A stretch of DNA of 64,000 bases from Oceanobacillus sp. Castelsardo (lineage in GTDB: Bacteria; Bacillota; Bacilli; Bacillales; Amphibacillaceae): positions 558,001 to 622,000 of the forward strand of contig NZ_LYCS01000001.1 of assembly GCF_001659985.1 (NCBI RefSeq), written 5' to 3'. A program made the position numbers and the translations under genes. This document shows positions 19,918 through 29,600 of this stretch, piece after piece. A model generated the notes under the pieces. It did not search any database and was not told the DNA's origin. It saw only the letters and a program-made list of their open reading frames with translations. Every line of letters begins with the position of its first letter. Position 1 is the stretch's first letter.

Positions 19918-20478
19918 TTACTCTCCTACGATTTGCATTCTATCCAGAGGCCAATAAATTAAACTTGCTTTCCCTACAATTTGATCCATCGAAATAACCC
20001 CTAACATTCGACTATCAGTAGAGTTACCTCGATTATCCCCTAACACGAGCACATGACCCTCTGGAATAGTCGTGAATTCACCCGGTAACTCTTCCAATGT
20101 AAAATCATTTGTTAAGGTTTCATAAGGTCCCATATTCCTTTTTTGTTCATTTAAGAAGGGTTCTTCAACAGGATTTCCATTTATGTATAAAACCTCATCC
20201 CTAACTGCAACGTGTTCACCGGGTAAACCAATTACCCTTTTAATAAAATCTTTTTGAGCAGACGCATGAAATACTACAATGTCAAAACGATCTGGTTCTC
20301 CAATGTTATACCCAATTTTATTAACTATCATTTGGTCTTTGTCATGTAAGGTGGGTAACATCGATGGTCCATCGACAACGATTGGAGAGAAAAAAAACAT
20401 ACGTACAACAAGTGCCAAGCCCAATGCAAGTAATAATGCTTTTAACCAATCAAACCATTCTTTCTTTTTATTTGCCAT
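19918..20478 (-). CDS. lepB: Type I signal peptidase
   Basis: Membrane serine protease that removes signal peptides from exported proteins. It has 186 residues: one N-terminal membrane segment (about 11-30), the catalytic Ser in VDGPSMLPTL, the catalytic Lys in DFIKRVIGLPGE, and the GDNRGNSTDSR box. It is directly upstream of rbgA, probably in the same transcript. Bacilli usually have several paralogues, so the choice of lepB rather than sipS-type names is arbitrary. Confidence 0.95.
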   Translation of the reverse strand: MANKKKEWFDWLKALLLALGLALVVRMFFFSPIVVDGPSMLPTLHDKDQMIVNKIGYNIGEPDRFDIVVFHASAQKDFIKRVIGLPGEHVAVRDEVLYINGNPVEEPFLNEQKRNMGPYETLTNDFTLEELPGEFTTIPEGHVLVLGDNRGNSTDSRMLGVISMDQIVGKASLIYWPLDRMQIVGE

Positions 20479-20594
20479 GCGTTCTCCTCCACGTCACGCA
20501 ATCTCTTTGTATTTTATTTTATCATATCAACCGAATTTAATGAGAACTAATTAATATAATAATCATATACCAAATCAGATACTTAGTTCTTAAG

Positions 20595-20640
20595 TAATAA
20601 AAAAAGAACTTGGTCCATTACGCAAGTTCCTTTTTTATTA
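20595..20640. terminator. Bidirectional-type hairpin terminator between rplS and lepB
   Basis: TAATAAAAAA...AACTTG pairs with CAAGTT...TTTTTTATTA around a short loop, giving an A-run on one side and a T-run on the other in both directions. It ends the rplS transcript beyond the family A element. Confidence 0.8.
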
Positions 20641-20659
20641 CTGTTATACAGTTTTTGTG

Positions 20660-20865
20660 TCTAGCTCAATCGCCCAACGACTAGCGAGACTTCCTTCACC
20701 TTCGTACGATAAGTCAACATCGACTCGAGGTACTTAAGGTAGGCCGACTAAAACCGGCCTTTGCGGCCAACGTCGGCACACCTCTATGAAGAGGCGTGTT
20801 TCCTTTATCTCCTACGGCTCAGTCCAGTCCGTACGTCGCTAAACGGGCGCTTACGCTTTTCTAAA
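20660..20865 (-). repeat. Family A intergenic repeat (after rplS)
   Basis: Has the conserved ends (CGACTAGCGAGACTTCC at one end; CGTACGTCGCTAAACGGGCG at the other) and two internal hairpins, the GGCCGACT...CGTCGGC block and ACACCTCT/AGAGGCGTGT. The terminal arm is CGCCC/GGGCG. In gene sense it begins 3 bp after the rplS stop codon. Confidence 0.85.
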
Positions 20866-21210
20866 TTATCGGCGTTCTTTAATACGCGCAGCTTTACCAC
20901 GTAGATTACGTAGGTAGTAAAGTTTAGCACGGCGTACTGCACCACGACGAACTACTTCTAGTTTATCCACACGAGGTGAATGTACTGGGAATGTACGTTC
21001 TACACCTACACCGTAAGAAATCTTTCTTACTGTAAATGTTTCACTGATTCCACCGTTTTGACGTTTAATAACAACACCTTCAAAAATCTGGATACGCTCA
21101 CGAGTACCTTCAACAACTTTAACGTGAACCTTAACAGTATCTCCAGGACGGAAATCAGGATGGTCTGTACGTAATTGATCTTTCGTAATGTCTGCAATTA
21201 ATTGTTGCAT
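20866..21210 (-). CDS. rplS: 50S ribosomal protein L19
   Basis: Large-subunit protein at the 30S-50S interface. It has 114 residues ([14 protein letters not shown]..., [34 protein letters not shown], ending AARIKERR). I start at 21210 with GGAGAG 6 nt upstream. The open frame reaches 21243, but the extra residues [11 protein letters not shown] lie in the leader. It has its own promoter and a leader of about 84 nt. Confidence 0.97.
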   Translation of the reverse strand: MQQLIADITKDQLRTDHPDFRPGDTVKVHVKVVEGTRERIQIFEGVVIKRQNGGISETFTVRKISYGVGVERTFPVHSPRVDKLEVVRRGAVRRAKLYYLRNLRGKAARIKERR

Positions 21211-21294
21211 TTTAAACTCTCCTTCCAAACTAATGTTCATCATCCTCTAGGGACAGCGGAACATCGTTTTACGGCTTAAACGAACTTAAGCACA
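21211..21294 (-). ncRNA. Candidate L19 leader RNA upstream of rplS
   Basis: Between the promoter and the rplS start is a GC-richer stretch with GATGTTCCGCTGTCCCTAG followed by GAGGATGATGAAC, in an otherwise AT-rich gap. An autoregulatory L19 leader motif is known upstream of rplS in Bacillus; the placement and the core words agree with my recollection of it. A covariance-model search was not possible here. Confidence 0.5.
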
Positions 21295-21300
21295 ATCATT

Positions 21301-21329
21301 AATATAGCATAAATCAATTATTTATTCAA
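21301..21329 (-). promoter_or_regulatory. Candidate sigma-A promoter of rplS
   Basis: TTGAAT, 17 bp, TATATT on the minus strand, between the trmD stop and the rplS leader. The predicted RNA start leaves a leader of about 84 nt. Confidence 0.6.
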
Positions 21330-21349
21330 CTATATTTAAAGTATTGTAT

Positions 21350-22090
21350 TCAATTATTTTCATTCTTTATTTTATTTAATAGTTGCTTATCCTCATTAGA
21401 CAATTGTGTTGACTGAAGTAAGTCTTGTCTTCGTTCATACGTTCTTTTCAATGATTGTTCTCTACGCCATTCTTCAATCTTTGCATGATTACCAGATAAT
21501 AAAACAGGTGGGACTTCTATTCCTCGGAAACTTGCTGGACGTGTGTAATGTGGATGTTCCAACAAACCAGTAGAAAATGAATCTTGAACAGCAGACTCTT
21601 CATTTCCTAATACTTGAGGTAATAAGCGAACAACACTATCCACCACCACCATAGCACCTAGCTCTCCGCCAGTTAATACATAATCCCCAATCGATATTTC
21701 ATCTGTGACAAGATGGGTTCTAATTCTTTCATCATAACCTTCATAATGCCCACAAATAAAGATAAGATGTTCCTCTTTAGCAAATTCCTCAGCCTTTTTT
21801 TGATTATAAGGTTCGCCTTGTGGACACATTAATATAATTCGTGGTTTTTTACCTTCTATATTTTTAGAGATAGATTCGACCGCATCAAAAACAGGTTGTG
21901 GGGATAAGACCATCCCAGCACCACCGCCATATGGATAATCATCCACTTTATTATGCTTGTTTTCTGTATAATCCCTAAAGTTCACTAATTTGTAGCTGAA
22001 CTGTTCTCTCTCACTTGCCTTTTTAAGAATAGAACTCTGAAATACCCCTGTAAACATTTCTGGAAATAAGGTAAGAATATCTATATGCAT
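21350..22090 (-). CDS. trmD: tRNA (guanine-N1-)-methyltransferase TrmD
   Basis: Methylates G37 of tRNAs next to the anticodon, preventing frameshifts. It has 246 residues, with the SPOUT knot and AdoMet-binding loop in [11 protein letters not shown] and [18 protein letters not shown]. The start shares one base with the rimM stop (TAATG). Confidence 0.97.
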   Translation of the reverse strand: MHIDILTLFPEMFTGVFQSSILKKASEREQFSYKLVNFRDYTENKHNKVDDYPYGGGAGMVLSPQPVFDAVESISKNIEGKKPRIILMCPQGEPYNQKKAEEFAKEEHLIFICGHYEGYDERIRTHLVTDEISIGDYVLTGGELGAMVVVDSVVRLLPQVLGNEESAVQDSFSTGLLEHPHYTRPASFRGIEVPPVLLSGNHAKIEEWRREQSLKRTYERRQDLLQSTQLSNEDKQLLNKIKNENN

Positions 22091-22605
22091 TAATCTAGCA
22101 ATCCTTCCATTGGTTCAATCGTAACGTTTTTTGCATCTATATCGACAGACTTCACTACTTCTTCAATATAAGGTACTAAAATATCCTTCCCTTTCAGCTG
22201 CTTCACAACCCATACATCATTTGCTCCAGGAGATAAAACTTCTTTAATTTTACCAATATACCGATCATCGGTAGTATGCACTTCACATCCAATAATTTCA
22301 TGATAATAAAATTCATTATCATCTAATTCCGTCAATTGTTCTTCCTTTATTTTCAAAAATAATCCCTTAAAGTTCTCCACATCATTGATATTATGATACC
22401 CTTCAAATTGCAAAAGATCATACCCTTTATGTATACGGTGTCCATCAATGACTAATTTTAATGGTTCTCCCTTATTGTTATCTAAGTAAAGAATACCACC
22501 CGTTTGAAAGCGATCATCAAAATCACTAATCCGTAAAACTTTAACTTCCCCACGGATACCATGTGTATTTATAATTTTTCCAACATTAAACATGTTTATT
22601 GTCAT
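22090..22605 (-). CDS. rimM: 16S rRNA processing protein RimM
   Basis: Assists assembly of the 30S head. It has 171 residues: an N-terminal RimM beta-barrel ([19 protein letters not shown]) and a C-terminal PRC-barrel ([38 protein letters not shown]). It is coupled to trmD. Confidence 0.95.
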   Translation of the reverse strand: MTINMFNVGKIINTHGIRGEVKVLRISDFDDRFQTGGILYLDNNKGEPLKLVIDGHRIHKGYDLLQFEGYHNINDVENFKGLFLKIKEEQLTELDDNEFYYHEIIGCEVHTTDDRYIGKIKEVLSPGANDVWVVKQLKGKDILVPYIEEVVKSVDIDAKNVTIEPMEGLLD

Positions 22606-22623
22606 ATCAACACCAAACTTTCT

Positions 22624-23013
22624 CTATTTATCGACACGTACGATCATTCCATCTTTTATAACAATGGATTGCTCGCTCATTATTTCTTCCCAATGCATTC
22701 CTTCTGTGACCTCAACAAGAGCTTCAACTTCATCTTCTACAATTTCTACCCCTAAATCAAGCATCTCCATTTGTTCTATTTTAAAATCAATAAGATCCAT
22801 TTTTTCCTTGCGTTTATTAATTTCATTTTGAAACCTACGTGTTACATCTTGTTTGGAAACACCTGATTTATTTTGTAATTTCTTTTTTTCAAACAGAAGT
22901 TGTTGACACTCTTGTTCAAGTCGCATTTTTTGATTATGAAACTGATCCATTATTTTTTTTCTACTTTTCTCAGTAACTATTTGTTTGACTAGGATTTTTT
23001 TTATTATCTTCAT
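22624..23013 (-). CDS. ylqD: YlqD family protein
   Basis: A 129-residue protein of unknown function found in the same place in Bacillus. The middle is a strongly charged predicted coiled coil (about 12-85, rich in Lys/Gln/Glu). The C-terminal part is a small beta-rich segment (GMHWEEIMSEQSIVIKDGMIVRVD). It has no signal peptide or membrane segment. It is separated from khpA by a terminator and a family A repeat, so it may have its own promoter. Confidence 0.85.
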   Translation of the reverse strand: MKIIKKILVKQIVTEKSRKKIMDQFHNQKMRLEQECQQLLFEKKKLQNKSGVSKQDVTRRFQNEINKRKEKMDLIDFKIEQMEMLDLGVEIVEDEVEALVEVTEGMHWEEIMSEQSIVIKDGMIVRVDK

Positions 23014-23038
23014 TCCTTTTCCTCACTCTCACAAAATG

Positions 23039-23214
23039 CACAAAAGCGCAAGCGCCCTTACAGTCTAAGAACGCAACGTCCTGTCGCAACGCCTGTACTC
23101 GCTACATCCCGTGCTTCGTAGTGACGTACGGAGGTGAAGGAAGTCTCGCTAGTCGCTGGGCGCCGGAGCTAGACGTGGCTAATATTAAGACTAAATTTTT
23201 ATACTTATCTTATC
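23039..23214 (+). repeat. Family A intergenic repeat, opposite orientation
   Basis: Same ends as other copies but reversed: CAAAAGCGCAAGCGCCC at the left, and GAAGTCTCGCTAGTCGCTGG followed by an AT-rich tail with TAAATTTTTATAC at the right. Its interior is the AACGCAACGTCCTGTCGCAACG block also found in the first copy of the 14-kb array and in family B. It is the only family A copy not oriented with the flanking genes. Confidence 0.8.
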
Positions 23215-23221
23215 AAACAGA

Positions 23222-23257
23222 AAAGGGAAAGTAAAACCAACCGGTTCCTTTCCCTTT
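23222..23257 (-). terminator. Rho-independent terminator after khpA
   Basis: A 10-bp perfect stem AAAGGGAAAG/CTTTCCCTTT with a 16-nt loop, ending on the minus strand in CCCTTTTCTGTTT. It starts 2 bp after the khpA stop. Confidence 0.8.
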
Positions 23258-23259
23258 GC

Positions 23260-23487
23260 TTACATAATATCTAAGTAAATGCGTTTTTTCCCATCTGATT
23301 TAGCTGCATATACAACTGTTCGAATCGCCTTTGCAATACGTCCGTTCTTACCAATAACCTTACCAACATCATCTTTATGAACAGTAAGATGATATACAAT
23401 CTTACTATCTTCTTCTGTTCGATTTACAACAATGTCTTCAGGATTATCAACGAGCGGTGTTACAATCGATTCTATTAGGGCCTTCAT
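23260..23487 (-). CDS. khpA: KH-domain RNA-binding protein KhpA (YlqC)
   Basis: Small RNA-binding protein that partners KhpB and affects cell size and division in Firmicutes. It has 75 residues, a single KH domain with the GxxG loop in GKVIGKNGRIAKAIRTVV. It is 20 bp downstream of rpsP and closes that two-gene transcript. Confidence 0.94.
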   Translation of the reverse strand: MKALIESIVTPLVDNPEDIVVNRTEEDSKIVYHLTVHKDDVGKVIGKNGRIAKAIRTVVYAAKSDGKKRIYLDIM

Positions 23488-23507
23488 GATATCACACTAC
23501 TTTACTA

Positions 23508-23774
23508 TTAGTTTTTTTGTTCGTGGAATTTTTTCATGATGCCTTGTTGTGAGAATAGGTTGCGAACTGTATCACTTGGTTTAGCACCTTTTTTCATCCA
23601 ATCAAGTGCTTTTTCCTCATCTATTTTAATTTCAGCAGGGTTAGAAACTGGATTGTAAGTTCCAACCTGTTCAATATTACGTCCGTCACGAGGAGAACGT
23701 GAATCTGCTACAACAATACGATAGAATGGGTTTCTTTTAGATCCCATACGTTTTAAACGAATTCTTACTGCCAT
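23508..23774 (-). CDS. rpsP: 30S ribosomal protein S16
   Basis: Early-binding small-subunit protein. It has 88 residues ([58 protein letters not shown]). A strong promoter lies about 85 bp upstream, so rpsP-khpA can be transcribed independently of ffh. Confidence 0.97.
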   Translation of the reverse strand: MAVRIRLKRMGSKRNPFYRIVVADSRSPRDGRNIEQVGTYNPVSNPAEIKIDEEKALDWMKKGAKPSDTVRNLFSQQGIMKKFHEQKN

Positions 23775-23857
23775 TTTTCATAGCACCTCCATTAATGTTA
23801 TTCACAAGATATGATTCTAACAGATATTTTTTTGTCTGTAAAGTGTTTTTCCATTAC

Positions 23858-23886
23858 ATTATATAAAGTAGTAATGAATTAGTCAA
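23858..23886 (-). promoter_or_regulatory. Strong sigma-A promoter of rpsP-khpA
   Basis: TTGACT, 17 bp, TATAAT on the minus strand, a near-consensus match. It lies between the ffh stop and rpsP, directly next to the solo family A end. Confidence 0.75.
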
Positions 23887-23890
23887 ATTA

Positions 23891-23910
23891 CCGGGCGCTT
23901 ACGCTTTTTT
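23891..23910 (-). repeat. Solo end of a family A repeat after ffh
   Basis: CCGGGCGCTTACGCTTTTTT is the same as the stop-proximal end of full family A copies (compare 20844-20860 and 42044-42060), with no other half nearby. In gene sense it begins right at the ffh stop codon, as the full copies do at sucD and spoVM. Confidence 0.65.
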
Positions 23911-25252
23911 ACATAAACGGAAGGTTAAATCCTTTGCCTTTTTTTCCTTTTTGCATATTGGTCATTTGCTTCATCATTTTCTTCATTTCGTTGAACTGTT
24001 TTAAGAGGCGATTAACTTGGGATACGGTAGTTCCGGATCCTTTCGCAATTCTTTTTTTACGGCTAGCATTAATAAGGCCAGGTTCTTGCCTCTCTTTTTT
24101 TGTCATCGATTGAATAATTGCTTCTACGTGTGAAAGTTGTTTCTCATCAATTTGGGCATTTTTAAGACCTTTCATCTTATTCGCACCTGGAATCATGTTA
24201 ATAAGCTCGTCCAATGGCCCCATATTTCTTACTTGTCCCATTTGTTCAAGAAAGTCATCGAATGTAAAGGACATCGTACGCATTTTTTCTTCTAATTCTT
24301 TTGCTTGTTTTTCATCAACATTTGCTTGTGCTTTTTCGATAAGGGAAAGTACATCTCCCATACCTAAAATTCTGGAGGCCATACGCTCAGGATGGAATGG
24401 TTCTAACTGATCCAATTTTTCACCCATTCCGGCAAATTTAATTGGTTTATCAGTTACAGCTTTAATAGATAAAGCAGCACCACCACGAGTGTCCCCATCT
24501 AATTTAGTTAATACAACACCAGTTAAATCTAGCTGTTCATTAAAGCTCTCGGCAACATTAACTGCATCCTGCCCGGTCATAGCATCTACTACTAAGAATA
24601 TTTCATCTGGTTTGACATTTTCTTTAATTTGCTGCAATTCATCCATTAAATCGGTATCAACATGGAGACGACCAGCGGTATCGATGATTACATAATCATT
24701 GTGTTCTTCTTTCGCTTTTTCAATAGCTTTTGTAGCAATATCTACCGGATTAGCTTCTGTTCCCATAGAAAAAACAGGCATACTTAATTGTTGACCAAGC
24801 GTTTCTAATTGATTAATAGCCGCTGGGCGGTATACATCGCATGCTACGAGCAATGGAGAGCGGTTATGTTTTTTACGTAGATGGTTAGCTAACTTTCCAG
24901 TGGTTGTTGTTTTACCAGCCCCCTGTAAACCTACCATCATAATAACTGTTGGTGGACGGTCCGCAACGGTTATTTTACTTTGCTCTCCACCCATTAAATT
25001 CGTTAATTCCTCTTTAACAACTTTAATAACCTGTTGTCCAGGAGTTAAACTTTCCATAACTTCCTGTCCAACAGCACGTTCTTTAATTCGTTTAATTAAG
25101 TCTTTAACAACTTTAAAGTTAACGTCTGCTTCTAATAATGCAAGGCGTACTTCACGAGTCATCTCTTTGACATCTTGTTCTGAAACCTTACCTTTACCAG
25201 TAATTTTTTTAATTGTACTTTGCAGACGGTCAGCTAATCCTTCAAATGCCAT
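23909..25252 (-). CDS. ffh: Signal recognition particle protein Ffh
   Basis: SRP54 GTPase that binds signal sequences and 4.5S-type RNA and docks on FtsY. It has 447 residues: an N domain, the G domain (GLQGAGKTTTTGKLA, CDVYRPAAINQL, DTAGR, TKLDGDTRGGA), and the Met-rich M domain (LEQMGQVRNMGPLDELINMI, MTKKERQEPGLIN, SRKKRIAKGSG). It is 13 bp downstream of ylxM. Confidence 0.98.
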   Translation of the reverse strand: MAFEGLADRLQSTIKKITGKGKVSEQDVKEMTREVRLALLEADVNFKVVKDLIKRIKERAVGQEVMESLTPGQQVIKVVKEELTNLMGGEQSKITVADRPPTVIMMVGLQGAGKTTTTGKLANHLRKKHNRSPLLVACDVYRPAAINQLETLGQQLSMPVFSMGTEANPVDIATKAIEKAKEEHNDYVIIDTAGRLHVDTDLMDELQQIKENVKPDEIFLVVDAMTGQDAVNVAESFNEQLDLTGVVLTKLDGDTRGGAALSIKAVTDKPIKFAGMGEKLDQLEPFHPERMASRILGMGDVLSLIEKAQANVDEKQAKELEEKMRTMSFTFDDFLEQMGQVRNMGPLDELINMIPGANKMKGLKNAQIDEKQLSHVEAIIQSMTKKERQEPGLINASRKKRIAKGSGTTVSQVNRLLKQFNEMKKMMKQMTNMQKGKKGKGFNLPFM

Positions 25253-25265
25253 AGAAGGTGTCCCC

Positions 25266-25583
25266 CTAATCTAATTCTTTTAATTGCTGTATGAAAGATT
25301 GAATATTTTCATCTGAAGTGCATTCTTCCATTTTTCCTAATATAGAAGAACGTTTTAAAAAGCGTTCATATAAGTGAAGCTTCTTTTCATAGGACTCAAG
25401 CATCGATTCAGTTCGCTTAATATTGTCATAAACAGCTTGTCTAGATACTTGGTATAGTTCAGAAATTTCACCTAGAGAATAATCTTCCAAATAGTATAAT
25501 TCCATATAGTTTCGTTGTTTTGAAGTTAATAAAGTTTGATAAAAGTCATATAAAAAATTGATCCGGGTTGTTTTCTCTATCAA
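25266..25583 (-). CDS. ylxM: YlxM family DNA-binding protein
   Basis: A 105-residue sigma-70 region-4-like helix-turn-helix protein ([40 protein letters not shown]). It always sits upstream of ffh in Firmicutes and has been linked to SRP function in streptococci. It is followed closely by ffh. Confidence 0.93.
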   Translation of the reverse strand: MIEKTTRINFLYDFYQTLLTSKQRNYMELYYLEDYSLGEISELYQVSRQAVYDNIKRTESMLESYEKKLHLYERFLKRSSILGKMEECTSDENIQSFIQQLKELD

Positions 25584-25676
25584 AACGTCACCCCTTTGTT
25601 AAGTGAATCTCCTTTACATAATATCATACTTTAACAAGGTTGTCTGTCAAGGATTAAAGATTATATTGATACCAAA

Positions 25677-26678
25677 TTATTCTTCTTCCTCTTCTTCTAA
25701 CATATCTGCGAATAACCCGTAGACAAATGCATGAGCATCAAATTGCTGAAGGTCATCCACTTTTTCTCCAAGTCCAACATATTTTACTGGGATATTTAAT
25801 TCATTACGTATTGCGAGTACAATACCACCTTTAGCAGTACCATCTAATTTCGTTAAAACTATTCCAGTTACATCTGTTGCTTCAGCGAAAGTTTTCGCTT
25901 GATTTAATGCGTTTTGACCTGTAGTCGCATCTAATACTAATAACACTTCATGTGGAGCACCTGGAATTTCACGTTCTATTACACGTTTTACTTTAGAAAG
26001 CTCATTCATTAAATTGACCTTATTTTGTAGTCTTCCAGCTGTATCACAAATTAAAACATCTGCATTTCTTGATTTGGCAGCTTTTATACCATCAAAAATG
26101 ACAGCTGCTGGATCACTTCCAGCACTTTGTTTGATAACATCAACACCAGCACGTTCACCCCAAACCTCAAGCTGTTCAATAGCACCTGCTCTAAATGTAT
26201 CTCCTGCAGCAAGTACAACATTTTTTCCTTGTTGTTTTAATTGATTTGCTAATTTTCCAATAGAAGTTGTTTTCCCTACTCCGTTCACACCAACTACTAG
26301 AATAACGGATAAACCTTCTTCTTGAATGTTTAATGTTTTAATTTCTTCCTCATCGGCACCTTGATAAATCTCAACCAACTTTTCCGAAATTACGTTTTTT
26401 ACTTCACTTGTATCTTTAATATTTTGACGTTTTACTTCCATTTTTAATTCGTCAATCAAGTCCATTACTGTCATAACCCCTACGTCTGCAGTAATAAGTA
26501 CTTCTTCCAATTCTTCAAAAAAGTCTTCATCAACTTTACGATATCTAGCGATTAGGTCGTTAATCTTTCCGGAAAAAGTATTTCTACTTTTTTTCATACC
26601 TTCTTTATATTTTTCACTTACCTCTTTTGTTTCTTTGTTTTGCGTAAACTTGCTTTTCAATTTATCCATAAACCCCAT
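25677..26678 (-). CDS. ftsY: Signal recognition particle receptor FtsY
   Basis: Membrane-associated GTPase that receives the SRP-ribosome complex. It has 333 residues: a short charged N-terminal region, the N domain and the G domain (VVGVNGVGKTTSIGKLAN, GDTFRAGAIEQL, CDTAGRLQNK, TKLDGTAKGG, GLGEKVDDLQQFD). It has an acidic C-terminal tail. It lies 14 bp after smc. Confidence 0.97.
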   Translation of the reverse strand: MGFMDKLKSKFTQNKETKEVSEKYKEGMKKSRNTFSGKINDLIARYRKVDEDFFEELEEVLITADVGVMTVMDLIDELKMEVKRQNIKDTSEVKNVISEKLVEIYQGADEEEIKTLNIQEEGLSVILVVGVNGVGKTTSIGKLANQLKQQGKNVVLAAGDTFRAGAIEQLEVWGERAGVDVIKQSAGSDPAAVIFDGIKAAKSRNADVLICDTAGRLQNKVNLMNELSKVKRVIEREIPGAPHEVLLVLDATTGQNALNQAKTFAEATDVTGIVLTKLDGTAKGGIVLAIRNELNIPVKYVGLGEKVDDLQQFDAHAFVYGLFADMLEEEEEE

Positions 26679-26692
26679 TATGAACTACCTCC

Positions 26693-29600
26693 TTAAGTAT
26701 TAATTAATTCCTTCGTATCTTCAAGTCTGACAGAAACTAATCGTGAAACCCCTGATTCCTGCATCGATACTCCATAAAGTACATCCGCTTCTTCCATCGT
26801 TCCTTTACGGTGTGTGATAACAATAAATTGTGTGTTTTCACTATACAATTTAATATATTTTGCAAATCGAGCAACATTAGCTTCATCTAATGCGGCTTCA
26901 ACTTCGTCTAATATACAAAAAGGTACTGGACGTGCTCGTAAAATAGCAAATAGTAAGGCTATAGCAGTTAAAGATCGTTCTCCACCAGATAGAAGTCCTA
27001 GGTTTTGCAGTTTTTTCCCAGGTGGCTGGGCGATAATTTCCACACCTGTATCCAATAAGTGTTTTGGATCGGTTAATTTTAATTCCGCATGACCGCCACC
27101 AAATAATTGCTTGAAAACAACTACAAATTCTTCTTTAATTTTAGAAAACGTATCATCAAACCGTTTTATCATTTCTTCATCCATTTCCGAAATAACGGAA
27201 TATAGCGTATCCTTTGCTTCTACAAGATCGTTTCTTTGACCAGTTAAAAACTCATATCGTTCGGAAATTCTGTCGTACTCGTCAATTGCCCCTAAATTAA
27301 CCATTCCTAATCTTTCAATTTTTGTCTTAATTTGGGTTACAAGGGCTATTGACTTCTCCATATCCGTTACTTTTTCATAAAGTTTTGATGCTTTTTCAAA
27401 AGTAATCGTGTATTCCGTTTGTAGATGGGTTAACCTATTTTCCAAATCTACGTCTATTCGATTCGCTTGGACTTCTTTTTGTTGTATCATTTGAACAAAA
27501 GCTTGATGTCTTTTATTTTCCTCTTTTAGTTCCCTTTCCTCATCTTGAATAATCTGTGTTAGTTGAGAACGATGTAAGCGTCTTTTTTGAATTAGATTGG
27601 TCAACTCTTCTTTTTTCTCACGATTTAATTCCAGCTTCTGATCAATTTCTTCCTCTGTTTCCTCGATATATGCCATTTCATACAAATTATTTAGGTCATT
27701 TTTATAGGAAACCAACAGATTATTGGACTCTGCTAATCTTGTTTCAATGGAATTCACCTTTTCCTTCTGGTTTCTAACCCTTTCTACCAGTTCTGCTAAA
27801 GAAATTTGAAATTGATGTAGTTCTTGTTGCATTACCTCTCTACTATCTCTAAGTTGCGTTTCTTCTTCACTTAGCCGATCCATTTTCTTTTGAATTTCTT
27901 CCAATTCGTGTTTTATATCATGCAATTTTTTTGTTAGTTCTTTATCCCTTTTTTCTAACCGCTCACTCTCTTCAATATATTGCTTATGGTCCTGATCATA
28001 TATAGAGAGGTTGCTATTTAAGGAATCCAATTTCAGTTCTAATTCTTTGCAATAGGACTGAAGTTTTTGCAATGATTGTTGTTCTTGTACTAATGATTCT
28101 TCATTGTTTTTAAATTGAGTTTCTACATTGGAAACTTTTTCTTTTTGATTAGCCATTTTTTGTTCAAATAAGGTAATTTTTTGTTGAAATTGATTTATTT
28201 TTTCATTCAATTCTTTTATATCTTTATCTCTAGAAAATAAAGATTGATTCGTTTTCTTTAATGCACCACCAGACATAGACCCTCCAGGATTGACAACATC
28301 GCCATCTAACGTTACAACACGAAATCTCCGTTGAATCACTTTAGCAATTTCATTGGCATCCTTTAATGTTTTCGAAATGATTACATGCCCCATTAAATGA
28401 TTAACGGCTCTATGATAAAGTGGTTCCGCTTGAACGAGGTTAGCAGCAATACCTATAAACCCTGGATGTTTGTTAACTTGTGAAAGTACATCATTCGTTA
28501 TAAATCGTTCTTGAATAGACTCTAGGGGAAGAAAAGTTGCGCGACCATTATTCGTTTGTTTTAACCACTGGATTGCATTTCTAGCTGCAAGATCATCTTG
28601 TACAACAATATGTTGAGCCTGCCCACCAAGCACGGTCTCAATAGCTGTAATAAAATCTTTTGGAACATCAATCAGTTCAATAACTGCTCCATGAATATTT
28701 TCTAACTTTTTTTGCCCACGTGCTTTTAAAACAGCCTTAACACCATGGAAAAAACCTTGGAAGTCTTCTCTCATTTCTTCGAGCATTTCTTTTTTTGATT
28801 TCAACTTTTCTATATATTGATAACCCTGATAAAGCTTCTTTTGAGATTCTTGATACAGATTTTTCTCTTCTTCCAATTTCAATTTCATACCGGACGCTTC
28901 TTCTTTGGTCTTTGTCCATAATTTTTCTTGTTGAATTAATTTGGATTCTACTACTTCTTTTTCTAACGTAAGTTCTTCCCTTTGCCTTAATAGATCTTTA
29001 TTCCTTGAAGCTTGCCTGTCTTTCTTTCCGGATATTTGTTGCTTTTGTTGTTTCATGGATTGTTTTTCATTTCTGATAGCTGCTTGGTTATTAAGAATTT
29101 CAATATAATCAGACTTTAAGCCTTCAATCTGTTCAGAAATAGACTCTTCACTGATTGCCAATTTCTCCTGTAACTCTTGTATTTGTTGCTTGGTTTTTTT
29201 TCTAGAATCTAATAAGTTCGTTAATTTTTTTTGCTCATCTAATAATTCATGTTCTAGATTCCTAATAATTTCTGCAGTTTCTTCTTTTAATCGTTCTAAC
29301 TTTTGCTTATTTTCATCAAAGTGTTTCGACCGTTCGTTAAATAATTGTTTTTTACCATCAAATTTTTCAAGTAATTCCGAAGTCTGAAGTAATTCGTCTT
29401 GCCGTTTTTCAATATCACTATCCAATTTATCCATGTGTAATCTTTGTTTTTCAATTTTGGATTCTTTTTGCTGAATGGAGGTTTTGATAGTGATTTCTTC
29501 ATTTCTTTCCTCATTAATTATATCCAACAATGTTTTCCATTCATTATGAAGCTTTTCAATTTCAGTAATTAAAAGGGATATCTCCTCTTGCTTCAGCTCT

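Larger units (their letters stand above)
20479..20865. other. Intergenic region between rplS and lepB
   Basis: No gene. Reading in gene sense from rplS it holds a family A repeat directly after the rplS stop, then a strong terminator hairpin, then about 115 bp of AT-rich sequence where the lepB promoter must lie. Confidence 0.7.
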
